NCBI RefSeq assembly: GCF_900110455.1
Contig: NZ_FOIS01000004.1
Location: 1 to 64,000 of the forward strand
DNA from: Natrinema salifodinae
Lineage (GTDB): Archaea; Halobacteriota; Halobacteria; Halobacteriales; Natrialbaceae
DNA: 64,000 nucleotides
Reading direction: 5' to 3'
The translations under genes and the position numbers were made by a program. How positions within the stretch are numbered: the stretch's first letter is position 1; every line of letters begins with the position of its first letter. Of the stretch, positions 57,996 to 64,000 are shown in pieces. The notes under the pieces were generated by a model. That model was not told where the DNA came from. It saw only the letters and a list, made by a program, of their open reading frames with translations, and made no database searches.

Positions 57996-58739
57996 ATGTC
58001 GACCCAGCTCGATCCTCTTTCGCTCTCGGCCGATCTCCTGTATACGGTCAAGACCGAGGGCGACGCCGAGCCGTTGCGGGAGCACCTCGCGACGCTCGAG
58101 CGATCGCAGCTGGAGCGGGCGCTGTCCAGCCGCGAGGGGAAACTCGCCTTCTGGCTCAACTGTTACAACGCGTACGCCCAGCTCCTGTTGGAGGAGGAAG
58201 ACGACGATCTGTTCGACGGCGGGCTGGTCAACCGCTGGAAGTTCTTCGCGCGCGATCGGATCCCGGTCAGCGGGGCCTGGCTGAGTCTCAACGACATCGA
58301 ACACGGACTGCTCCGTAGTTCGAAGCATTCCTGGGGATTCGGCTACCTGCCGCGCCTGTTCCCCTCCTCGTTCGAACGGCAGTTCCGCCTCCCGGAGTGC
58401 GATCCCCGGATTCACTTCGCGCTGAGCCACGGTGCCGAGCACTGTCCGCCGATCGCCGTCTACTCTCCCCGCGACGTCGACGAGGAACTCGACATCGCCA
58501 TCGAGTGGTTCTTAGAGGAGAACGTCACCTACGACGCCGAGGGCGACACGGCGACGATCCCGCGGCGCTTCCGGCAGTTCCGCGGCGACTTCGGCGGGCG
58601 ACGCGGCATCGTCGACTTCCTCCGCGAGTACAACGCCGTCCCGGACGACGCCGACACCAGGCCGTCTCTCGAGTACGAACGCGTCGATCGGTCCGCGGAG
58701 CTCGACGTCAATTTAGAGGGCGACGAAGTCCGCCCGTAG
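57996..58739 (+). CDS. DUF547-domain protein
   Basis: 247 aa. The DUF547 signature is EGKLAFWLNCYNAYAQLLLEE near residue 50; SGAWLSLNDIEHGLLR, RIHFALSHGAEHCPPIAVYSP and IVDFLREYNAVPDD follow. DUF547 has a papain-like fold with a candidate Cys/His pair; the Cys of SHGAEHCPP and conserved His residues are present here. No signal peptide is present. Function unknown, possibly a transferase or peptidase-like protein. It is upstream of the uspA-bearing element. Confidence 0.9.
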   Translation: MSTQLDPLSLSADLLYTVKTEGDAEPLREHLATLERSQLERALSSREGKLAFWLNCYNAYAQLLLEEEDDDLFDGGLVNRWKFFARDRIPVSGAWLSLNDIEHGLLRSSKHSWGFGYLPRLFPSSFERQFRLPECDPRIHFALSHGAEHCPPIAVYSPRDVDEELDIAIEWFLEENVTYDAEGDTATIPRRFRQFRGDFGGRRGIVDFLREYNAVPDDADTRPSLEYERVDRSAELDVNLEGDEVRP

Positions 58740-58823
58740 TCGGCGTCGACGCGTCGCGAACTCGTCGCCGCCTCGCGATCGGTTCGTCTCGTCGGCACGC
58801 GGTGACCGCATTCGTAACGATAC

Positions 58824-59620
58824 CAGTAGTTGGTAAGACGGTTTCTTTATTCAGCGTGAGGAGTGAAACTCGCGTTCAGTATAGATGAAGGACATTGCAG
58901 TGCTACGGAACGATCGTCACGGGAACGGACGATCTTTTTACGACGGCTTTCGCCACACTACCGAGTAATGCTTCCTCCATACCGGATCGGCCACGACTGC
59001 CCATGACGATGTGATCCACTCCCATGTTCTCGGTATATTCGAGGATTTTCTCATCAGGCGCTCCCGCCTCAATCACTGTTTTGATTTCACGGTCACGTGC
59101 TGCACCCTTGCTACGGTACTCGTCAAAGATCTGTTCGATGACTTCACGTCGCTCCTGCTCGATTTGTCGAGATTTCTCGTAGTCAAACCCCTCAGCGCGC
59201 ACCTGGTTGAACACGGTGAGCGGATTGAGGACGTGCAAGAGAGTTATTGTCGGCTCCGGTATCTCTTCTAAAACGTATTCAAAGGCGCTCTCAGAACTGG
59301 ATGAGGAGTCTACCGGAACGAGGATATGCTGTTCCATGTCTATCATTCGCTCCGAATGGGCACCAATCTTTCCATTGGGTGTAATATATAGCACAGATTC
59401 GAATGAAACAGACACATTCGTGAACATTAATAAGACTGTCGTGCTAAGATACTCAGACATCGGTGTGTGCTGCATACGCGCCTTGTGTTCGGCACGATAC
59501 TACGGTTACATCCCGTATACGATGAATCCGTCAGCGGTCAATACCACACGTACTTATCAAACCGCCCGACTCAGTTTCAGATAATAATTCTGAATAAAGA
59601 AACCGCGCTACTATCTACTG
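58824..59620. mobile_element. Transposon-like element carrying uspA, with inverted ends
   Basis: 31-nt ends at 58824-58854 and 59590-59620 are inverted copies matching at 26 of 31 positions, with a perfect 16-nt core CGGTTTCTTTATTCAG. Similarity continues a little inside (TGAAACT at near-equal distance). The ends are flanked by ATAC at 58820-58823 and 59621-59624, a 4-bp direct repeat like a target duplication. The 797-bp interior is much more AT-rich than its surroundings and contains one intact gene, uspA, but no transposase. It looks like a non-autonomous element (MITE-like) carrying a stress gene. Confidence 0.65.
58903..59337 (-). CDS. Universal stress protein, UspA family
   Basis: 144 aa. 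HILVPVDSSSSSESAFEYVL opens the Rossmann-like fold, TITLLHVLNP the second strand, and MGSRGRSGMEEALLGSVAKAVV the ATP-binding G-2X-G-9X-G(S) motif, ending VPVTIVP. The motif implies the ATP-binding subgroup. Codon use is noticeably more AT-rich than in neighbours. The gene sits inside an inverted-repeat-bounded element, 49 nt from one end. ATG 59337 (MEQHIL) or 59346 (MIDMEQ) could start it; a TATATATT box lies near 59383-59391 on the minus strand. Confidence 0.93.
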   Translation of the reverse strand: MEQHILVPVDSSSSSESAFEYVLEEIPEPTITLLHVLNPLTVFNQVRAEGFDYEKSRQIEQERREVIEQIFDEYRSKGAARDREIKTVIEAGAPDEKILEYTENMGVDHIVMGSRGRSGMEEALLGSVAKAVVKRSSVPVTIVP

Positions 59621-59651
59621 ATACCGAGACGCGATTACGGCCGCGCCCGAC

Positions 59652-60407
59652 TCACTCGTCTCGCGCTTTCCGTTCGATGGTCGCTGTCGGCGCGCTGCGC
59701 ATCACGCTCCGGGCCGCTCGCTCGGCGTTCGACCGCGAGGCGTACCCTTCGCCGCTGTCGGCGACGATGTTCCCGTTCCAGTGGACCAGGCGCCAGCGCC
59801 ACTGGCCCGCTCTGTCCTCGTAGACCTCGAAGCGGCTGGTCCGACCGGTCTCGGCCGGCTCTCCCGGTTCAGTTTCGGTTTCGGCCTCGGCCTCGGCTCC
59901 GCTGTCCGCGTCCGTAGCGGCCGTCTCGTCGGCGCCGGCCGCCGCCTCGCCCTCGCGGCCCCCCTGATCGGCCATCCTTTCGAGCGGCATCACCGCCGCA
60001 GCGGGATCGACGTCCCGGTGCTCGTCCTCCCCCTCATCCTCGCCCTCGGCGCGGGCCTGGCCCGTGCCCGACTCGTCCGGTTCCCGATCGGAGACCCGCA
60101 CGCTCGTCCCGTCGGGGTCGTCCCACTCCAGTTCCAGTTCGAGTTCGCCGACGGGCGGCTCCGCCGCGGCGTCGCGCTCGGCCTCGAACTCGGCGACGAC
60201 GCGCTCGGGAACCGCAATGTGTGCGGTCCGATCGTCGCTGTCCATGCGGACGGGACGGCCGTTCTCGAACGCGGTCGCGAACTCGCGGAAGACGGCGGCG
60301 AGGTCCGCGCGGTCGTACGCACGCTCGAGTTCGAACTCGGTGGATTCGCCTCCGTCGTCCGCGTTCGATTCGTCCGGTCGATCGGCGTCGTCGGGTGTCT
60401 CAGCCAT
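59652..60407 (-). CDS. Amphi-Trp domain fused to DUF1508 (HVO_2922-type) domain
   Basis: 251 aa. The N-terminal about 110 residues match the haloarchaeal amphi-Trp domain (ELERAYDRADLAAVFREFATAFENG, HIAVPERVVAEFEAE, ELELELEWDD). A long acidic Glu/Ala/Thr linker (about 110-185) follows. The C-terminal domain FEVYEDRAGQWRWRLVHWNGNIVADSGEGYASRSNAERAARSV is the DUF1508/YegP module (about residues 187-240). YegP-like modules are stress-linked; amphi-Trp is of unknown role. The fusion suggests the two act together. It lies next to the uspA element. Confidence 0.85.
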   Translation of the reverse strand: MAETPDDADRPDESNADDGGESTEFELERAYDRADLAAVFREFATAFENGRPVRMDSDDRTAHIAVPERVVAEFEAERDAAAEPPVGELELELEWDDPDGTSVRVSDREPDESGTGQARAEGEDEGEDEHRDVDPAAAVMPLERMADQGGREGEAAAGADETAATDADSGAEAEAETETEPGEPAETGRTSRFEVYEDRAGQWRWRLVHWNGNIVADSGEGYASRSNAERAARSVMRSAPTATIERKARDE

Positions 60408-60501
60408 AGCGGCGCTACGACGGACGGCGAGTTAGTGGTTCGTGTCACCGCTGACCGCCGTAGTCGGAGCGTTTTTGTCGCCGCGCTGTCTTCGCTCGGC
60501 C

Positions 60502-61320
60502 GTGACTTCCCGCGACCGCCAGGCCGACCGAGCGGCGGTGTTCGACCGCGACGGACACGCCTGTTGCCACTGCGGCACCGGCGACGACGCGACGCCCCTC
60601 CGAACGTACGCCGTCGACGGCGTTTCCGACGCCGGCGACCGAGAGCAGGATCGGGCCCACGAGAGCGCGCTCGTGACCGTCTGCGGAGACTGCTACGCGA
60701 CGCTCGACGCACCGCCCGCGGCGGACCCGATCAGGGACGGCGAACTATTTCGCATCGTCCGCGAGACCACGCGGGTCCAGAGCGCGACCATCGCCGACGT
60801 GGCTTCGTTCGCGTCGCTCGCGACCTCGCTACCGACCCTCGACGCCGAGCCTGCCGACGCGGTGGCCGAGTCAATCGCGGAGTACCGCCGCACCCGCCGC
60901 GACGTGTCGCTCGCGCTCGATATCGTCACCGCTCGCCTCGAGCGACTCGACGCGATCGAGGAGAACGCGTTCGACCCCGAGGTCCGAGCTGCGCTCGCGG
61001 CCTTCGCCGAGACGGCGGCGACGCTCCAGTCGACGCTCCGCAAGGTCGTCGCGCTCGGCGAGACGGTCGCGAGCGGGCTCGATCGCTGTCACGGCTGTTT
61101 CGAGCGACTCGAGAGCGACGGCGAGAGCGGTGGCCGCCGGACGGCGTGTCCGGTCTGCGGGCTCGCGGCGTCCGAGACGGCCGACTGGGAACGAGACGGT
61201 ATCGTCGCGTTCGACCGGCTGTTCGCGACGATCAACGAGACGCTGCAGGACGCTGCCGCGACGACCGAGACACTGACGACGCAGACGACGACGCTGGCCG
61301 AACAGCTCACGGCTCAGTGA
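60502..61320 (+). CDS. HNH-like zinc protein with C-terminal CxxC ribbon
   Basis: 272 aa. The N-terminal VFDRDGHACCHCGTGDD...HESALVTVCGDCYATLD has two Cys pairs in the layout of an HNH-nuclease domain (C-x2-C...H...C-x2-C). A long helical middle (AESIAEYRRTRRDVSLALDIVTARLERLDAIEENA) follows, then a second zinc ribbon CHGCFERL...CPVCGLA. It ends in a coiled-coil-like Thr/Glu/Gln helix. The GTG start at 60502 is supported by a GTTTTTGT box about 30 nt upstream; an ATG at 60442 is in-frame but lies before the promoter. Nuclease activity unproven; may be a DNA- or RNA-binding protein. Confidence 0.78.
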   Translation: MTSRDRQADRAAVFDRDGHACCHCGTGDDATPLRTYAVDGVSDAGDREQDRAHESALVTVCGDCYATLDAPPAADPIRDGELFRIVRETTRVQSATIADVASFASLATSLPTLDAEPADAVAESIAEYRRTRRDVSLALDIVTARLERLDAIEENAFDPEVRAALAAFAETAATLQSTLRKVVALGETVASGLDRCHGCFERLESDGESGGRRTACPVCGLAASETADWERDGIVAFDRLFATINETLQDAAATTETLTTQTTTLAEQLTAQ

Positions 61321-61348
61321 ACGGTCCGAATCCGGTACGACCGACTCG

Positions 61349-62059
61349 TCAGGAATCGGCGCTGTCGCTCCCGCTGAAATTCGCGATCGTCTCCTCGGAG
61401 ACCCCACCCCGCGAGAACAGCGTGACGATGTCGTCGGGCCGGATCTCCGTGTCGCCGTGGGGCGTCACCACGGAGTCGTCGCGCTCGATCGCGATGACGA
61501 GCGTGTCGTCGGAGAGGGTGTCACTGCGGGCCGCGTCCTGAATGCTCGTCCCGGCGACCCGGGCGTCCCGATCGACCGTGACTTCGGCGACTTCGGCGTC
61601 GCCCGAGAGGCTGATAAAGTCCGTGAGCACGGCGTCCCGCGGGCCATCGTCGGGCCCGTAGGGCGAGTACGCGCAGGTCGTTTCGGTCTGGACCAGAACC
61701 TCGTCCTCGATCTCGACACCGAGGTCCGACAGCGAGCGCGCGATCCGGCGCAGATCTTCGGTGTCCTTCCCGACCGCGAGCACGTGTAAGTTCCGCCGGC
61801 CGGTCATCAGCTCGCGGACGTTGACGACGCCCGGAATGATCCGCGCCTGGCGTGCGATCGATTCGCGCTCGGAGACCGGGGCGTTGCACATGAAGAGGTT
61901 GGGGAGATGGGCCTCGGCCCGTTCGAAGTCGATAGCCGCGTGATAGCCGGTGATGACGTCCCGGTCCTCGAGTTGGGCGATGCGGTTGCGGATCGTGCCG
62001 GGGGAGACGTTCACGTCGTCGGCGATCGTCGGGGCCGACGTGTTTCGGGCGTCGTCCAT
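61349..62059 (-). CDS. Lrp/AsnC-type regulator with TrkA-C domain, N-terminally truncated by a stop
   Basis: From ATG 62059 the product has 236 aa: the recognition part of the AsnC helix-turn-helix (ADDVNVSPGTIRNRIAQLED), a Lrp-type middle with MTGRRNLHVLAVGKDTEDLRR, and a C-terminal TrkA-C/RCK domain (VAEVTVDRDARVAGTSIQDA...LVIAIERDDSVVTPHGDTEIRPDDIVTLFSR). In the same frame upstream, ATG 62107 opens MDH, then TGA (62096-62098), then LDEIDRRIIHALMDDARNT, the normal first helix of this family. The promoter CATATAGTAT fits 62107. So the gene has probably lost its first helix by a CGA-to-TGA change. It may be a pseudogene or may restart at TTG 62062/ATG 62059. Confidence 0.8.
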   Translation of the reverse strand: MDDARNTSAPTIADDVNVSPGTIRNRIAQLEDRDVITGYHAAIDFERAEAHLPNLFMCNAPVSERESIARQARIIPGVVNVRELMTGRRNLHVLAVGKDTEDLRRIARSLSDLGVEIEDEVLVQTETTCAYSPYGPDDGPRDAVLTDFISLSGDAEVAEVTVDRDARVAGTSIQDAARSDTLSDDTLVIAIERDDSVVTPHGDTEIRPDDIVTLFSRGGVSEETIANFSGSDSADS

Positions 62060-62230
62060 CAACGCGTGGATGATTCGACGATCGATCTCGTCGAGTCAGT
62101 GGTCCATATACTTCGCTCGTACTCGGAGCGATACTATATGCTCCGTTGATTCACCGCGGTATCGGCGGCTTTCGGCCGGCATCGGTCACCGCATCGCGAG
62201 GGGGACGCAACTGAGAACTGAGCGACAGCG

Positions 62231-62959
62231 CTACAGTTGGGTCGCGGCCTCGAGCGTGATGTCGATCGCTCGGCCGACGTTGTTCTTCGCCTTGTCCGGC
62301 AGTTCGTCGTCCTCGGTGTTCGTCCCCTTCTGCGTGCCCTCGACCAGGTTCCCGTCGACGGTACAGATCGCGCCGGCGCGCAGGCCCTTGCGGCGGGCAA
62401 GCGAGAAGACGGCGGCGGCCTCCATCTCGACCGCGAGCAGGCCGGCGGCCTCCCAGTCGTCGACGTGCTCGTCGGTTTCGGCGTAGAAGGCGTCGTCGGA
62501 GACGATGGGGCCGACGTGGACGTCCTCGTCGTTCGCTTCGGCGGAGTCGACCAGCGCCGAGAGCACGTCGTAGTCCGGTACCGCGGGGTACTCGGCGGCC
62601 TCGTAGCGCTTGCTCGTGCCCTCGTTTTTCGCGGCGCCGGTCGCGACGATCATGTCGCCGATCTCGATCTCCGACTGGAGGGCGCCGGTCGTCCCGACGC
62701 GGACGAACGTCTCGACGCCGACGTTTGCTAGCTCCTCGATGGCGATCGCGGCGGAGGGGCAGCCGATCCCCGTCGAGCAAATCGTCAGCTCCCGACCCTC
62801 GTAGGTGGCGTTGACGATCTTGTACTCGCGGTTGCTCGCGACCGTCTCCGCCTCGTCGCAGTGGTCGGCGATGCGATCGACCCGTCCCGGATCGCCCGGG
62901 ATGAGCGCGATGTCTGTCAGCTCTCCGTCGTCGACCAGCAGGTGTGGCTGCGTCGCCAT
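62231..62959 (-). CDS. Uridine/purine nucleoside phosphorylase
   Basis: 242 aa PNP/UDP phosphorylase family member. Phosphate-binding residues lie in ALIPGDPGRVDRIA; the nucleoside and phosphate pocket includes STGIGCPSAAIAIEELANVGVETFVRVGTTGALQ, MIVATGAAKNEGTSK and the ribose-binding VEMEAAAVFSLARRKGLRAGAIC. Length matches bacterial uridine phosphorylase. It splits nucleosides to base plus ribose-1-phosphate, feeding the archaeal nucleoside-degradation route. Base preference is not certain. It is a single gene. Confidence 0.92.
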   Translation of the reverse strand: MATQPHLLVDDGELTDIALIPGDPGRVDRIADHCDEAETVASNREYKIVNATYEGRELTICSTGIGCPSAAIAIEELANVGVETFVRVGTTGALQSEIEIGDMIVATGAAKNEGTSKRYEAAEYPAVPDYDVLSALVDSAEANDEDVHVGPIVSDDAFYAETDEHVDDWEAAGLLAVEMEAAAVFSLARRKGLRAGAICTVDGNLVEGTQKGTNTEDDELPDKAKNNVGRAIDITLEAATQL

Positions 62960-63014
62960 ACCGTCGCGTTCCGCGGGCTGCGAGAAAAAAGGTTCGAGGA
63001 AGGGTCGAGGAGCG

Positions 63015-63030
63015 GCCGATTCGAATCGGC
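63015..63030. other. 16-bp perfect palindrome
   Basis: GCCGATTCGAATCGGC lies in the 160-nt gap upstream of the nucleoside phosphorylase (its minus-strand start is at 62959). It could be a regulator binding site. No gene was found in this gap, and no TATA box is clearly associated. Confidence 0.35.
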
Positions 63031-63121
63031 GATCCTCAACGCCACCCCGGGTCCCCGCATCCGCTCGGTGTGATAGTGGTGGTGTGGGTGTCGCAAACGG
63101 CAGTCGGTCGTCGGTTGTCGG

Positions 63122-63445
63122 TCAGTGATCACCGCTGGGGGATCGATCAGCCGGACGCACGTCGACGCGCTCGGGTCGGATCGTGACCACTGCGTCGTCG
63201 AGTTCGAACTCGACCAGGCCGGTCGCCCGCGCGGTGCCGCGATTGGTCTCGGCGAAGAGACTGTCGAGCGCGTCCGGATCGATGTAGTCGTACAGCTGCG
63301 TGCTGGCGCCGGTTACGTCGTCTCCGTAATACCGGGCCAGCGCCATCGCAGCGGCGATACTCGGCGGTTCATCCGCACCTCGTTCGTACTGGACCGGTCG
63401 TCGGAGACCGCATCCGTTGGACTGGTTTACCCTTCCTTCCGTCAT
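63122..63445 (-). CDS. HalOD1 output-domain protein
   Basis: 107 aa. The conserved HalOD1 core is SIAAAMALARYYGDDVTGASTQLYDYIDPDALDSLFAETNRGTARATGLVEFELDDAVVTI (about residues 29-92). HalOD1 is a haloarchaeal output module, found alone or after response-regulator receiver domains, with unknown effector activity. The first 28 residues are Arg/Gln-rich and may be a linker. An alternative start within the leader is possible. TATA-like TTATATGG lies near 63498-63505 on the minus strand. Confidence 0.85.
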   Translation of the reverse strand: MTEGRVNQSNGCGLRRPVQYERGADEPPSIAAAMALARYYGDDVTGASTQLYDYIDPDALDSLFAETNRGTARATGLVEFELDDAVVTIRPERVDVRPADRSPSGDH

Positions 63446-63585
63446 GTCTCTCAGTCACGAGATCGTGACCATTCACTCGAGTGGGCAACGGCGCCGCCCA
63501 TATAACTACCGTCAGACAACATCGGGTGAGAACCGCCCGATGGAAGCTGATTTTAGGTGTTCTAGGGATACTAAGTAGGTACCGG

Positions 63586-64000
63586 TCACGTTCGCCGACT
63601 GAGAACGTCCTCGACCGCCGCCGCCGTCGGCGCGCTCCGCGCTCCGTCGCGGCCCGCGGTCAGCGCACCACAGGCGTTTCCGTACGCGAGCGCGCGGTCG
63701 ATCGCCGCATCCTCGATCCAGGTTGCGAGAAAACCCGCGGCGAAGGCGTCGCCCGCCCCGGCCGTGTCGACGGGTTCGACGTCGAACCCCTCGTGGACGA
63801 ACTCGCCGTCCGGGGTGTACGCCTCCGCCCCGTCGGCCCCGCAGGTGACGACGACGATCTGCTCGTCGGCCGCCGGGTCGATCGACTCGGCCTCGAACAG
63901 GGCCGTCGCCTCCCGGTCGGTCAGGAAGATAATATCGGCGAGTGAGAGCGCCTCACCGTAGTCTCGGTCCGCGAGCCGACGGCCCGGGTCGAAACTGACC
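63586..64000 (-). CDS. PfkB-family carbohydrate kinase (C-terminal part)
   Basis: The last about 137 residues are in the window; the start is beyond the right edge. VSFDPGRRLADRDYGEALSL and ADIIFLTDREATAL are the PfkB mid-region. QIVVVTCGADGAEAY precedes the PfkB signature 2 DTAGAGDAFAAGFLATW with the catalytic Asp and anion hole. The end of the gene is ALAYGNACGALTAGRDGARSAPT. The sequence phosphorylates a sugar or nucleoside (fructokinase, KDG kinase or ribokinase-like); the substrate-binding N-terminus is missing so specificity is unknown. Confidence 0.93.
   Translation of the reverse strand, partial: VSFDPGRRLADRDYGEALSLADIIFLTDREATALFEAESIDPAADEQIVVVTCGADGAEAYTPDGEFVHEGFDVEPVDTAGAGDAFAAGFLATWIEDAAIDRALAYGNACGALTAGRDGARSAPTAAAVEDVLSRRT

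Noticed and set aside
62960-63121. Possible SRP RNA or other structured RNA upstream of the nucleoside phosphorylase
   Set aside because: Only a 16-bp palindrome is present; the conserved SRP helix-8 loop sequences are absent.
1-64000. CRISPR arrays, integrases or complete transposases
   Set aside because: No regularly spaced direct repeats with unique spacers, and no DDE, Y1 or tyrosine-recombinase motif in any accepted frame. The only mobile-like unit is the uspA element, which lacks a transposase.

Overview
The window is chromosomal DNA of a halophilic archaeon (class Halobacteria). The evidence is the 16S rRNA 5' end, haloarchaeal-type tandem rRNA promoters, an archaeal RNase P RNA, high GC with strong G/C third positions, very acidic proteins, twin-arginine leaders, a PGF-CTERM surface protein, and many genes whose start codon lies about 26 nt after a TATA box (leaderless mRNAs). 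Gene content resembles the Natrialbales-type haloarchaea, but genus cannot be fixed from this sequence alone.

Layout. 1-1,020: start of an rRNA operon running leftward (16S 5' end, leader, promoters), then an intron-containing CAU tRNA with decayed tRNA 3'-end copies and hairpins. 1,100-9,750: information processing: MoaB, tRNA-Asn, CCA-adding enzyme, histone plus histone deacetylase operon, RPA. 9,900-13,900: tRNA-Arg(GCG) with a second hairpin/tRNA-fragment array, a PQQ-repeat protein, RNase P RNA and AMMECR1. 13,980-28,100: NAD metabolism (pncB, a nicotinamidase-like hydrolase, nadA-nadB-nadC) interleaved with two secreted metallopeptidase-like paralogues, a serpin, an M23-like protein and a lipoate ligase-like protein. 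28,300-41,100: assorted metabolism and transport (Gfo6-like dehydrogenase, cupredoxin, F420-type monooxygenase, amidohydrolase, HMG-CoA reductase, SMR pump, Nramp-like and TSUP transporters). 41,270-48,065: isocitrate dehydrogenase, asparaginase-like hydrolase, methionine aminopeptidase, HIT protein, tRNA methylthiotransferase. 48,330-55,606: a five-gene translationally coupled operon (M48 peptidase, DUF4129, membrane protein, DUF58, membrane protein) with a convergent MoxR ATPase. 55,695-64,000: regulators, AI-2E transporter, DUF547, a UspA gene inside a transposon-like element, amphi-Trp/DUF1508 protein, a broken Lrp-type regulator, nucleoside phosphorylase, HalOD1 protein and a truncated PfkB kinase.

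Points most worth a second look: a 797-bp element with 31-bp inverted ends and 4-bp direct repeats carrying uspA (58,824-59,620); an Lrp/TrkA-C regulator with a stop at codon 4 behind an intact promoter (61,349-62,107); and hairpins with conserved loop and covarying stem alternating with tRNA 3' fragments downstream of two tRNA genes. No CRISPR array, integrase or complete transposase was seen. All family assignments come from reading translated motifs, not from database searches.
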